The notes beneath the pieces were generated by a model. It was given only the letters and a program-made list of their open reading frames with translations, made no database searches and was not told the DNA's origin. From contig NZ_AQUZ01000047.1 in the NCBI RefSeq assembly GCF_000372465.1, positions 1-64,000 of the forward strand: 64,000 nt of DNA, written 5' to 3'. Made by a program: the position numbers and the translations under genes. Origin of the DNA: Kribbella catacumbae DSM 19601. Its GTDB lineage: Bacteria > Actinomycetota > Actinomycetes > Propionibacteriales > Kribbellaceae. Of this stretch, positions 50,077-57,986 are shown in pieces (the first letter of the stretch is position 1; each line of letters opens with the position of its first letter).

Positions 50077-51197
50077 GCCGGCCACGGTAGCCAGGCGGCG
50101 AGCCGGAACTCGCCCTCGGGGGTCCGGCCGTGTTCGAGCCGGCCGTCGACGAGCTGGGCGCGTTCGGTCAGCCCGAGCAGGCCCTGACCGTCGCCGAATC
50201 GCTTGCTGGGCGCGGGATTGGTCACCGCGACGTTCAACCCGTTGCCTGGCGCACCGATCACCTGGATCCGCACCGGCTCGCCCGGAGCGTGCTTGAGGGC
50301 ATTGGTCAGACCTTCCTGGACGATCCGGTACGCCGTCCGCCCGACGTGGTCCGGGGGATTGCCTGGCGCATCGAAGGTCAGCTCGACCGGTACTCCGGCC
50401 TGCCGGGAATCCTCGACCAGGACGGGGAGATCCGCGAAGGTCGGCTGCGGAAGCTCGCCGACCGGCGCACGCAGTACGCCGATCACTTCGCGGAGGTCCT
50501 GCAACGCCTGGTGCGCGCTGGCCCGGATCGTCTCCGCGGCGCCGGCCACCTCCTGAGTGGTCGCGTCGGGGCGGTAGGCCAGGGCGCCCGCGTGGACGCT
50601 GAGCAGGGACAGCCGGTGGCCGAGTACGTCGTGCATCTCGCGGGCGATCTCCTCGCGGGCTCTCATCTGGGCCTGCTGCGCCTGCAACCGGGCTACGGCC
50701 TCGGCCCGGTCGGCGCGGTCGCGGAGGGTCTGCAGGAGTTGCCGGCGGGACCGCAGGTAGAGACCCCAGCCCGCCAGGGCCGTATAGAGCAGGACGGCCC
50801 AGAGAGCGAGCGTCTGCGGCGACTCGGGCTTGTCCCGGACCTGGATGTAGACAGCCAGGCCGATCGCGTTGGCGACGAAGATCAGCAGGGTCGTCCGGAA
50901 CGGCCGGTAGATCGCCACCGTGAGGATCAGCATCAGGGTGGCGATCCCGGCCGTGTCCGAGAACGTTGACAACACCGCCGAGAACACCGCCAGTTGCACC
51001 GGCCACCGCCGCCGGAACCAGAGCGTCAGGCACAGCGCCATCCCGGCCCAGAAGTCGAGGGCGAGCAGCTCGGACGGGATCGGGTCGGCCTTGCCGTCGT
51101 CGTACAGGACGAAGCCGCCCAGCACCGCGATGAGAAAGCTCAGGCTGTCGACCGCCCAGTCCCGGGCACTGCGACGAGGGCCATCGGAACCGACCAT
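50073..51197 (-). CDS. Sensor histidine kinase (HisKA_3, NarX/DesK-like)
   Basis: This 374-aa protein has five or so membrane helices in residues 16-150, a coiled linker rich in Arg/Gln/Ala, phosphoacceptor H189 (REEIAREMHDVLGHRL) and an HATPase domain (YRIVQEGLTNALKHAPG). The G1 box is degenerate: VTNPAPSKRFGDGQGLLGLTER lacks the usual DDG. The neighbouring GH92 gene is on the same strand downstream of the regulator, but its control by this pair is not shown. Confidence 0.88.
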   Translation of the reverse strand: MVGSDGPRRSARDWAVDSLSFLIAVLGGFVLYDDGKADPIPSELLALDFWAGMALCLTLWFRRRWPVQLAVFSAVLSTFSDTAGIATLMLILTVAIYRPFRTTLLIFVANAIGLAVYIQVRDKPESPQTLALWAVLLYTALAGWGLYLRSRRQLLQTLRDRADRAEAVARLQAQQAQMRAREEIAREMHDVLGHRLSLLSVHAGALAYRPDATTQEVAGAAETIRASAHQALQDLREVIGVLRAPVGELPQPTFADLPVLVEDSRQAGVPVELTFDAPGNPPDHVGRTAYRIVQEGLTNALKHAPGEPVRIQVIGAPGNGLNVAVTNPAPSKRFGDGQGLLGLTERAQLVDGRLEHGRTPEGEFRLAAWLPWPA

Positions 51198-51301
51198 GAG
51201 GTCGAAGATAGCCAGACTTCGGCGCCCGTGGGGCCGGTTCGCTCTGTCCGGATACCGAAGTCGTCGCGGGTCGAGACTTTGGTCCGGGTAGGTTTTCGCC
51301 C

Positions 51302-51808
51302 ATGAGTCAGCTCGCAGTCACCGTCATCGGCCCGGACCGCCCGGGCATCATCGCCGACGTCACCGAGGCGCTGGCCCAGGCCGGGGTCAACCTCGAGGAC
51401 TCGACGATGACGCTCCTGCGCGGCCATTTCGCGATGATGATCGTCTGCTCCGGACCGTTCGCCGAGGTCCGCGAGGCGCTCGAACCGCTGCGCGGGGAAC
51501 TGGTCATCACCGTCCGCGAGATGGGTCCCGAACACGCCCACGCGCCGATCGGACCGCCGTACCTGCTGAGCGTGCACGGAGCCGACCGGCCGGGCATCGT
51601 CTCCGCCGTGACCCGGATGATCGCGAGCGTCGGCGGCACGATCACGGACCAGACCACCCGGCTGAGCGGCGCCCTGTACGTGCTGACCGCCGAGGTCGAG
51701 CTGCCGCCCGGCGCCGAGCTGGGCATGCTGCAGCGGGCACTGGAGATCACGGCCGAGGAGCTCGGCGTCGGAGTCACGCTACGGCCGGCCGAGAGCGACG
51801 ACCTGTGA
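51302..51808 (+). CDS. Double ACT-domain protein (GcvR-like)
   Basis: This 168-aa protein has two ACT domains, each opening with a ligand-binding loop: GPDRPGIIADVTEAL (10-24) and GADRPGIVSAVTRMI (near 97). The layout matches GcvR-type amino-acid-binding regulators and formyltetrahydrofolate-deformylase-like ACT pairs. It overlaps def by 4 bp; the pairing with peptide deformylase hints at one-carbon or formyl-methionine metabolism, which is inference. Confidence 0.8.
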   Translation: MSQLAVTVIGPDRPGIIADVTEALAQAGVNLEDSTMTLLRGHFAMMIVCSGPFAEVREALEPLRGELVITVREMGPEHAHAPIGPPYLLSVHGADRPGIVSAVTRMIASVGGTITDQTTRLSGALYVLTAEVELPPGAELGMLQRALEITAEELGVGVTLRPAESDDL

Positions 51809-52380
51809 GTTCCGTGAACACCGCTCATCTGAACCAGACCCTCGCCGCCTGGAGTCCGGCCCAGCTCGGGCTCGCGGGCGACGTACTGGAAGTGGTCCGG
51901 GCTCCCCATCCTGTGCTTGCCACCGAGGGGGCATTGGTGGATCCGCTGGATCCGGTGATGGTCGCGTTGGCGGCTGACCTGGTGGCGACCATGCGCGTGT
52001 CGCCTGGCTGCGTGGGGCTGGCGGCGCCTCAGGTCGGGGTGGCGGCGCAGATGTTCGCGCTGGACGTGACAGGGCATCCGAAGACGCGCACCTGCCACGG
52101 TGTGTTCGTACTCTGCAACGCTGTCGTCGTCGAAGCCACGCGTCAGGAGAAGTCCCGCGAAGGCTGCATGTCCGTCCCCGACCTAACCGGAGACGTCAAA
52201 CGAGCCACTCGCTTGACCATTACCGGAGTCCTCCCCGGCACCACCGAAGAGCTGACCCTAACCACCGACGCCTTCGAAGCCCGAGCTTTACAACACGAAA
52301 TAGACCACTGCGCGGGCGCCCTCTTCCTGGACCGCGTAGCCGGCGCCCACGCCATCTACCCGCGCAAGGTGTACCTGTAG
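51805..52380 (+). CDS. def: Peptide deformylase
   Basis: This 191-aa protein has the three deformylase motifs GLAAPQVG (71-78), EGCMSVP (119-125, metal C121) and HEIDH (164-168). It removes the formyl group from nascent N-termini using Fe2+ or a similar metal. It starts at GTG 51805, coupled to the ACT gene. Confidence 0.95.
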   Translation: MSSVNTAHLNQTLAAWSPAQLGLAGDVLEVVRAPHPVLATEGALVDPLDPVMVALAADLVATMRVSPGCVGLAAPQVGVAAQMFALDVTGHPKTRTCHGVFVLCNAVVVEATRQEKSREGCMSVPDLTGDVKRATRLTITGVLPGTTEELTLTTDAFEARALQHEIDHCAGALFLDRVAGAHAIYPRKVYL

Positions 52381-52685
52381 ATAGGTAGCCCTGTACTCCC
52401 CATCCGCCATCGCGGCTACTCATCTGGCGCCGGCTGGGGTGGTTTCCCAGCCCACCCTCCCGGGGGGTTGAGCGCCAGCCGGGCTGGCTCCCCGCCCATC
52501 TTCCCCGCCGCCGACCATCAGTCCCCGGCCGACCTGCCTTCAGTCCACTGCCATGGTCGACACCAGGCACCCGTCACTCGCACTCACGCGCCCGCCGCGG
52601 CGGTTCGCCGTACGCCCCGGCACCTCACCTGCTTACCCTGTGTTCGTGGCCGGGATCTACTTGTAAGGTGCTCCTTTGGTCTCAG
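52381..52685. other. Intergenic region before tRNA-Leu
   Basis: No gene is seen. It holds a nested terminator-like hairpin (52424-52478) after def. A probable tRNA promoter includes TAAGGT near 52665, about 20 bp ahead of the tRNA. The remaining sequence is GC-rich without coding character. Confidence 0.5.
52424..52478 (+). terminator. Nested hairpin downstream of def
   Basis: CTGGCGC (52424-52430) pairs with GCGCCAG (52472-52478), enclosing a second helix GGCTGGG (52432-52438) with CCCAGCC (52446-52452). It starts 44 bases after the def stop and lacks a T-run. Confidence 0.5.
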
Positions 52686-52766
52686 GCCCGGGTGGCGGAA
52701 CGGCAGACGCAGCGAGCTTAAACCTCGCAGCCGAAAGGCATACGGGTTCGAATCCCGTCCCGGGCA
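52686..52766 (+). tRNA. tRNA-Leu (anticodon TAA)
   Basis: Acceptor GCCCGGG (52686-52692) pairs with CCCGGGC (52759-52765), discriminator A52766. Anticodon stem GCGAG/CTCGC encloses loop CTTAAAC with anticodon TAA (52719-52721). A long variable arm (GCCGAAAGGC) identifies a class II tRNA, and the T arm ACGGG-TTCGAAT-CCCGT is canonical. CCA is not encoded. Its 3' end is duplicated at 53487-53524. Confidence 0.95.
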
Positions 52767-52798
52767 CATACGCACTGATACGGCCGTACCATGTCCCG

Positions 52799-53482
52799 AT
52801 GACCTTCGCTCCTGGTCGATCGATCGCCCGCCGCGACGTCCACCGCAACGGGATGATCGCCGCGGTGCAGACCGCGCGGGTCGTGCGCGACGACGCGGAG
52901 GCGCTGCTCACCTGGACTGCGTCCGGATCGGACTGCATGCTGCGCGGCACTCGGGACGGCGCGTCGATCCGGAAGACGTCGCTGGCGGAGCGGGACCGTA
53001 CGCCGTCCATGCTCTGGCCGCGGCACTGGGAAGGCCGGCACGTGCTGATCCGCACCGAACCCGAGGCCGACCATTCGGTGTGGTGGTTCTTCGACCTGGA
53101 GATGCGGTTCGAAGGCTGGTACGTGAACCTGGAGTCCCCGGTGCGCCGCTGGTCGGCCGGAACCGACATCCTCGATCACGCGATCGACATTGTGGTCGGG
53201 CCCGATCGCAGCTGGTCCTGGAAGGACGAGGACGAGCTGGCCGAGCGTGTCGATCATCCGGCGTACTGGACGGCGGTCGAGGCGGACCGCATCCGCGCCG
53301 CTGGCGAGCGCATCATCGGTGACATCGAGGCCGGCCGGTTCCCGTTCGACGGCCGGCACACGGATTTCCGTCCCGATCCGTCGTGGGAACCGGCCGACCT
53401 GCCCCCGTACTGGGACGCCGAGGTGGTTGCAGCTCCGGTGGACGACTGCGGACGGTGCGGGATGGGGTCAGGTCGAGCTTGA
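52799..53482 (+). CDS. DUF402 domain protein
   Basis: This 227-aa protein matches DUF402 (a fold shared with nucleoside-diphosphate phosphatases and FomD). The core is VWWFFDLEMRFEGWYVNLES, with RRWSAGTDILDHAIDIVV supplying acidic metal ligands, then WSWKDEDELAERVDHPAYW. The last residues, VDDCGRCGMGSGRA, read into a duplicated tRNA fragment and are probably not original. It is the only gene between the tRNA and that fragment. The substrate is unknown. Confidence 0.8.
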   Translation: MTFAPGRSIARRDVHRNGMIAAVQTARVVRDDAEALLTWTASGSDCMLRGTRDGASIRKTSLAERDRTPSMLWPRHWEGRHVLIRTEPEADHSVWWFFDLEMRFEGWYVNLESPVRRWSAGTDILDHAIDIVVGPDRSWSWKDEDELAERVDHPAYWTAVEADRIRAAGERIIGDIEAGRFPFDGRHTDFRPDPSWEPADLPPYWDAEVVAAPVDDCGRCGMGSGRA

Positions 53483-53486
53483 ATCG

Positions 53487-53524
53487 CGCAGCCGAAAGGC
53501 ATGCGGGTTCGAATCCCGTCCCGG
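53487..53524 (+). repeat. Duplicated 3' end of tRNA-Leu (att-like)
   Basis: 38 bases match tRNA-Leu 52726-52763 at 37 positions, covering the variable arm, T arm and part of the acceptor. Upstream, weaker similarity (CGAGCTTGAA, 53474-53483) reaches into the anticodon loop. No 5' half exists, so it cannot be a working tRNA. Such 3' tRNA copies usually mark the far end of an integrated element. Confidence 0.8.
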
Positions 53525-53533
53525 CAGCTTGGT

Positions 53534-53983
53534 TCAGTCGGGCGGTGGGCTGGAGGGGGCTGGGATCACGCCCAGTTGGGTCAGCCAGCTGAGTTGGTCG
53601 ACGATGTTCCAGTGCTCGACGATCCGGCCGTCACGTACGCGCATGATGTCGACGTACTGGAAGGTCACGGGTTTGCCCGTGGCTGGTACGCCGGCGAAGT
53701 CGCCGGTGTTGGTGCCCGACATCGTCTTCCTGGTCACCACCTGGTCGCCCTCGGCAATTATCTCCTCGATGGTGAAGGTCGCGTCGGGGTAGGCCTGGGC
53801 GAATGCCTGGAGGAACAGCTTGCCGCCGTCCCGGTCCGGCGGGACGCCCGGAGGGCTGCTGAGGTTGACGAAATCAGGGTCGTTGAGCTCGTCGTAGGCA
53901 TCGAAGTCCTTGCCGTTCTGGACTTCCTCGACGAACCGCCTGATCACCGCCTTGTTTCGCTCGGTCTCGGTGCGAGTTTCCAT
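53534..53983 (-). CDS. SnoaL-like ester cyclase family protein
   Basis: This 149-aa alpha+beta barrel of the NTF2/SnoaL superfamily reads NKAVIRRFVEEVQNGKDFD, then FAQAYPDATFTIEEIIAEGD, TGKPVTFQYVDIMRVRDGRI and VEHWNIVDQLSWLTQLGV. The WNIVDQL stretch and preceding His are typical of the ester cyclase group. The start follows GAGGGGGT. Catalysis is uncertain, since many relatives are only binding proteins. Confidence 0.8.
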   Translation of the reverse strand: METRTETERNKAVIRRFVEEVQNGKDFDAYDELNDPDFVNLSSPPGVPPDRDGGKLFLQAFAQAYPDATFTIEEIIAEGDQVVTRKTMSGTNTGDFAGVPATGKPVTFQYVDIMRVRDGRIVEHWNIVDQLSWLTQLGVIPAPSSPPPD

Positions 53984-54123
53984 GGTTTGGCACCCCCTCG
54001 GAGCCGCGGCGCCGGCCGCCGGCGCCGTACAGCATCTGCCGTCATTGTGCGACTTCCAGCCCGGTAAAGCATCCCTTCGCGACCATCCGCGATCCCAGCC
54101 CTCTGGACTGTCAAACTGAGGCC

Positions 54124-54453
54124 ATGGACGAACAGCGCCCTGAGCAACCGACTGCCGACACGCAGGCAGGCAGGGCTGGGATTGTGCGTGAGCTGTTCGA
54201 CATCAACTCCATGTACAACCCGCGTACGCCGGCGTGGCCTCGGTGGCTTGGTCGGCTGGTTCTGTTCGGGGTTGGTAGCGGAATTGGTGGGATTCTCTGG
54301 CGGGTCGTCGACGACTCTGCGGGGGATCGTTCGTTCGGGGAGCGGATGCTCACCAACGTCTACATTTGGGCCACTCTGATCGCCACCGGCCTCTACGCGT
54401 TGCACGACTGGCGAATGCGTCGCCAGAACGCCGAGACCGCCGGGGATGACTGA
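54124..54453 (+). CDS. Small membrane protein
   Basis: This 109-aa protein has two predicted membrane helices (about 40-62 and 78-95), the first rich in glycine, flanked by charged ends. No family is recognised. Its stop overlaps the next start by 8 bp, so the two genes form one unit. Confidence 0.65.
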   Translation: MDEQRPEQPTADTQAGRAGIVRELFDINSMYNPRTPAWPRWLGRLVLFGVGSGIGGILWRVVDDSAGDRSFGERMLTNVYIWATLIATGLYALHDWRMRRQNAETAGDD

Positions 54454-54862
54454 GTTTCTCGGGATCACGGACGATCCCCGGCATGATGTCGCGAGTGCTG
54501 GGACCGGGCTCTACGAGTTCTGGACCGCGGACGGCGTACCGGTGTATCTGCATGACACCACGTTGATCAGCCTGGAGTGGCAGCCCGTACGGCGGCGGCT
54601 CGGGTTGCGGTTTGTGTACGACGATCCGCAGTGGACTCCGCCCGAGGTGGCCCGGACGCCGGTCGTGCTGATGGACTTCGAGGGGGTGGTGCTTCTCGAG
54701 TGGAGTCAGGACAACGAGGGGCACGAGGATGCTCCGGACGAGGTCGCTGGGCAGGTCGCGGACTTCTCGTACGACGGGCGCGACGGCTTCGAGCTCGTCA
54801 CTGCCCAGTCGGTCGTCGGTTTCACCGCCAGCAGACTGACCGTTGCGCTCAAGTCTGCGTAG
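54446..54862 (+). CDS. Hypothetical cytosolic protein
   Basis: This 138-aa acidic protein of mostly beta-strand character reads FVYDDPQWTPPEVARTPVVL, then DFEGVVLLEWSQD, and ends FTASRLTVALKSA. No family is recognised. It is coupled to the preceding membrane protein gene. Confidence 0.65.
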   Translation: MTEFLGITDDPRHDVASAGTGLYEFWTADGVPVYLHDTTLISLEWQPVRRRLGLRFVYDDPQWTPPEVARTPVVLMDFEGVVLLEWSQDNEGHEDAPDEVAGQVADFSYDGRDGFELVTAQSVVGFTASRLTVALKSA

Positions 54863-54929
54863 GCCCCGGATCGCCATCACATGCCAAGTCGCTCGGTTGC
54901 CCTGGCCTCACGCTTGGGAACACCTCTGA

Positions 54930-54975
54930 GGGCACCCGCTGGGATGGTTGGTGTGTGATGGCGGTCCGGGTGCCC
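54930..54975. terminator. Inverted repeat after the hypothetical pair
   Basis: GGGCACCCG (54930-54938) and CGGGTGCCC (54967-54975) are complementary with a 28-nt spacer. It lies 68 bp beyond the previous gene and 69 bp before the next; termination or a leader structure are both possible. Confidence 0.35.
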
Positions 54976-55043
54976 GGCTGAGCGATGTCCGGCTGGGCGT
55001 TGCCTGTACGTCGTACTGGTGTCGGCCCTGGAAGGAGCGGAAC

Positions 55044-55340
55044 ATGGCAGCGGTGATCGTTGCGGGCAAGGTGTATGTCGATCCGGCACAGCGGGATCGG
55101 TTTGTTGAGGCGCATCGGGTGATCGTGGAGCGGGCACGGGAGTATCCGGGCTGCCTGGACGTCTCGATCGCGGCTGATTCCGTCGAGCCAGGGCGGGTGA
55201 ATCTCTTTGAGTACTGGGATTCGCACGCGACCCTCAACGCCTGGCGGGCGATCGCGCCGGCGCCGTCGGAGCGGATCGAGATGCTGGACGGCCAGGTGCT
55301 CAAGCACGAGGTGTCCAACACCAGAGGGCCTTTCGACTAG
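55044..55340 (+). CDS. Antibiotic biosynthesis monooxygenase-fold (ABM) protein
   Basis: This 98-aa ferredoxin-like dimeric barrel reads AGKVYVDPAQRDRFVEAHRV, then EYPGCLDVSIAAD and NLFEYWDSHATLNAWRA. The ATG has GGAAGGAG upstream. The family includes heme-degrading and quinol oxygenases without a bound cofactor; a specific role cannot be assigned. Confidence 0.8.
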   Translation: MAAVIVAGKVYVDPAQRDRFVEAHRVIVERAREYPGCLDVSIAADSVEPGRVNLFEYWDSHATLNAWRAIAPAPSERIEMLDGQVLKHEVSNTRGPFD

Positions 55341-55609
55341 CCGTCGAGCGCCAGGCCGGGACGTTCGTCGTCCCAGGCAGCGGCGGAGATGCGCCAGCCG
55401 TCGGTACTGCGAATGAACTGCATCGTCTTCATCCCACGACCCGTGAAGGCGGTCCCGTCCTGGACGCCTTCCTTGGCATAGCTGCCGAACCAGTGCGCGA
55501 TGTCTCCGAAGACGTGGAACCGACCGGACAGCCGCCACTCGTGAAAGTCGACCAGCGTCCCGCCCTCGAGCAACGCCTGCCGCGGAGCCTGCTTGCCGGC
55601 CCGACTTTG
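55337..55609 (-). pseudogene. 5'-truncated NTF2/SnoaL-like gene
   Basis: The frame reads ALLEGGTLVDFHEWRLSG, then KEGVQDGTAFTGRGMKT, and ends RISAAAWDDERPGLALDG. This is the C-terminal half of an NTF2-like (DUF4440-type) protein with normal codon use. It is closed upstream by a TGA (55610-55612) and has no ATG/GTG start; a TTG at 55571-55573 would make only 78 aa. The N-terminal helices and first strands of the fold are missing. Confidence 0.55.
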
Positions 55610-55664
55610 TCAGAGTCTGGTGAGAAGCGTTGAATGTTTGGCTGCGGCGCGCATCAATGGGGGT

Positions 55665-56414
55665 GTGGAGAGTTACCGGAATCCGGTGCTGACGGCCGCG
55701 GTGGTCGGGCCCTTGATCGTTTGTGCGGCCTTGGTGCCGTTCAGGCACAGTTTCGACAATGCGAACGCCGCCTTGGTGCTGGTTCTGGTGATTGTGGCGG
55801 TGGCCTCCTTCGGGATTCGGCCGGCTGGTGTGCTCGCGGCGGTGTCGAGCGCGGTCTGGTTCGACTTCTTCCTGACCGTGCCTTTCAACCGGCTCACGAT
55901 CGAGAACCAGGACGACATCGAGGCCACCATCCTGCTGGTGGTGATCGGCGCCGCGGTCACCGAGATCGCGATCTGGGGCCGGCGGCAACAAGCTCGGGTG
56001 AGCCGGCAAAGTGGCTACCTGGCCGGCGTGATGACCACCTCGCAGGCGATCGCGACGGGTGGTTCGACCGCCGCGGTGATCGACCAGGTCTGCACCGAGC
56101 TGACCGCCGTACTGCGTATCGACGGCTGCAGGTTCCTTGCCGGTGGCAAGCACGACCGTGCTCCACAGCTGAACCGCGACGGCTCCGTCACCCGCCAGGA
56201 CCGGCTGATCAAAGTGGAACGCGACGGTCTGCCGACCGACGCCGAGATCGAGCTGGTCGTGCAACACGCTGGCGTGGCACGCGGCCGTTTCCTGCTCACG
56301 GCGGCGAGCCGGATCGCGCGCCCCGATCTCGAGCAGCGCCTGGTCGCCGTCGCCCTCGCCGACCAGGCCGGCTCGGCCCTCGCCTCCCAGGAGACCACGC
56401 TGCGTAACCCCTGA
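55665..56414 (+). CDS. DUF4118 (KdpD-like membrane domain) protein
   Basis: I start at GTG 55665, giving 249 aa; the Shine-Dalgarno (GGGGG) is very close, so the start is uncertain. Four membrane helices (about 8-28, 33-52, 54-70, 87-105) form the DUF4118 domain known from sensor kinase KdpD, with VWFDFFLTVPFNRLTIENQD between helices. A cytosolic GAF-like region (about 120-245) follows. There is no kinase domain, so it is a stand-alone sensor-like protein. Confidence 0.75.
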   Translation: MESYRNPVLTAAVVGPLIVCAALVPFRHSFDNANAALVLVLVIVAVASFGIRPAGVLAAVSSAVWFDFFLTVPFNRLTIENQDDIEATILLVVIGAAVTEIAIWGRRQQARVSRQSGYLAGVMTTSQAIATGGSTAAVIDQVCTELTAVLRIDGCRFLAGGKHDRAPQLNRDGSVTRQDRLIKVERDGLPTDAEIELVVQHAGVARGRFLLTAASRIARPDLEQRLVAVALADQAGSALASQETTLRNP

Positions 56415-56457
56415 ACTGGCCTGCGGGAAGAACCACATCCTGGGTGGCCACCGGTCC

Positions 56458-56491
56458 CGGCGTCGTACTTGCCCATACAGGTACGACGCCG
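56458..56491 (+). terminator. Hairpin after the DUF4118 gene
   Basis: CGGCGTCGTAC (56458-56468) pairs perfectly with GTACGACGCCG (56481-56491) over a 12-nt loop, 44 bases after the stop. There is no T-run. Confidence 0.6.
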
Positions 56492-56609
56492 TGCCGCGTC
56501 CGGCCCAGCCGCGGGGTAGGCGGTTGGGTTTCGCAACCTGTTGGGAAAGAGGGATATCGCTTGGGGAACAGGTGGGTGATCCTCAGGCGTTGTTAAGGGT
56601 GGGCCCGTA

Positions 56610-56621
56610 GTATCGCGATAC
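56610..56621. promoter_or_regulatory. 12-bp palindrome upstream of the BI-1 gene
   Basis: GTATCGCGATAC is a perfect palindrome 40 bp ahead of the Bax-inhibitor-1 gene, overlapping TAGTAT (56608-56613), which could be a -10 element. It may be an operator for an unidentified regulator. Confidence 0.35.
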
Positions 56622-56661
56622 GACCCACAGCGGGTCGACAGTGGGTCATCAGGAGGATGAC

Positions 56662-57501
56662 ATGCAGAGCAGTAACCCGGTCCTGAACCGGTCGAGTGCA
56701 TTTGCGCCTGGCCAAGGCCAGGCCTATCCCGGGGCCGCTCCGTACGGTCAGCCGGGTCCTTACGGTCAGCCCGGCCAGTACGGCGGACCCGGTATGCCGC
56801 CCCAGCAGTACCAGGGAGCGCCCGCCGACAGCCGTCCCATGACGTTGGACGACGTCATCGTCAAGACCAGCATCACGCTGGGTGTCGTGGTCGCGGCCGC
56901 GGCCGTCGCCTGGACCATGGTCCCGGACCGTCTCGTGACGCCGGTGTTCCTGGCCGGCATGTTGCTTGCGTTCGCGCTCTCGATGGTGCTGTCGTTCTCG
57001 CGCAAGATCAATCCGGCGCTGTTGATGGTGTTCGCCGCCGCCGAGGGTGTGTTCCTAGGCATCGGCAGCAAGTTCATCGCCTCGTACGTCGATGACGCAG
57101 GCATCGTCGTCCAGGCGATCCTGGCCACCATGGTGACGGCGGGTCTGACGCTGGCGTCGTACAAGTACTTCGCGATCAAGGTGACGCCGAAGTTCACCAA
57201 GATGGTCATCATCGGCACGATGAGTTTCGCCGGCGTGATCCTGATCAACTTCATCGCCAGCATGTTCGGCTACAACTCCGGTATCGGCGGTTTCGGCGCG
57301 ATGGGCCTGCTGTTCGCAGCGCTCGGTGCGGGACTGGCCGTGTTCAACCTGATCCTCGACTTCGACATGGTCGAGCAGGGTGTCCGCGCCGGAGCCCCGC
57401 AGAACGAGGCCTGGCGGGCCGCGTTCGGCCTGACCGTCACCTTGGTCTGGCTGTACTGGAACCTGCTGCGGATCCTCGCGATCCTTCGCGGTGGCGACTG
57501 A
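56662..57501 (+). CDS. Bax inhibitor-1/YccA family membrane protein
   Basis: This 279-aa protein has a cytoplasmic Gly/Pro/Tyr/Gln-rich N-terminus (1-60) with PYGQPG repeats and seven predicted membrane helices (about 75-275). The C-terminal part FNLILDFDMVEQGVRAGAPQNEAWRAA carries the paired acidic residues of the BI-1 pH-sensing calcium-leak motif. AGGAGG lies 5 nt upstream of the ATG. The function in actinobacteria is not established. Confidence 0.88.
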   Translation: MQSSNPVLNRSSAFAPGQGQAYPGAAPYGQPGPYGQPGQYGGPGMPPQQYQGAPADSRPMTLDDVIVKTSITLGVVVAAAAVAWTMVPDRLVTPVFLAGMLLAFALSMVLSFSRKINPALLMVFAAAEGVFLGIGSKFIASYVDDAGIVVQAILATMVTAGLTLASYKYFAIKVTPKFTKMVIIGTMSFAGVILINFIASMFGYNSGIGGFGAMGLLFAALGAGLAVFNLILDFDMVEQGVRAGAPQNEAWRAAFGLTVTLVWLYWNLLRILAILRGGD

Positions 57502-57521
57502 CCAGCGGCTAGCTGACTAGA

Positions 57522-57559
57522 AAAGGCCCGGCTCCTTCAGGTGGAGAAGCCGGGCCTTT
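57522..57559. terminator. Strong bidirectional terminator
   Basis: AAAGGCCCGGCT (57522-57533) pairs with AGCCGGGCCTTT (57548-57559); inside, CTCC and GGAG extend the stem. A-runs on the left and T-runs on the right make it work in both directions. It is 20 bp beyond the BI-1 stop. Confidence 0.9.
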
Positions 57560-57589
57560 GCCGTTCCGGAACCAAGCTGAGAGCAACGA

Positions 57590-57621
57590 AGACCTGCCCC
57601 TCCACCTGAAAGGGCAGGTCT
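57590..57621. terminator. Second terminator hairpin
   Basis: AGACCTGCCC (57590-57599) pairs with GGGCAGGTCT (57612-57621) over a 12-nt loop. It lies 30 bp downstream of the converging DUF4287 gene and probably ends that transcript. Confidence 0.75.
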
Positions 57622-57651
57622 CCGGCTAAATTCAGTCTCCTGTTCGGCTCG

Positions 57652-57900
57652 TCAGCCCATTCGCCTGTGCGCTTTCAGCAGGTCCCATTCATGGACGATG
57701 GCTGTGGCGTGCCCGTGTGCGAGGGCGTACTCGCTGGAAAGCCATCTCACCCTGTCGTCGAAGCGCAGGAACGACGGTCCGTCGTTCATCAACTTGAACC
57801 ACTCGGCCATCTCACGTCCAGTGCACCTGGGCACCTTCTCCACCAGACGTTGGTGCGTCTCCTCGGAGTGGTTCAAGCCCATCTTCGCCTCCCGTGTCAT
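57652..57900 (-). CDS. DUF4287 domain protein
   Basis: This 82-aa protein reads HQRLVEKVPRCTGREMAEWF, then GPSFLRFDDRVRWLSSEYAL and AHGHATAIVHEWDL, matching DUF4287 (short helical domain with a conserved AHGHA). The function is unknown. The ATG at 57900 follows GGGG-poor sequence, so M7 is an alternative start. Confidence 0.75.
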   Translation of the reverse strand: MTREAKMGLNHSEETHQRLVEKVPRCTGREMAEWFKLMNDGPSFLRFDDRVRWLSSEYALAHGHATAIVHEWDLLKAHRRMG

Positions 57901-57986
57901 CGGGGTATCGCGTAGTTATCGACTGTGCACCAGGAAAACGCCGCAAGCAAGACCCTCTTGATGAAAGTCAACGCTCAGCGGACGCA

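Noticed and set aside
47011..51197. The third two-component pair as regulator of the GH92 mannosidase
   Set aside because: They share strand and proximity, but I found no common palindrome or overlap to support it.
53461..53526. Second functional tRNA-Leu
   Set aside because: Only the 3' half matches; the sequence before it cannot form an acceptor, D arm or anticodon stem.
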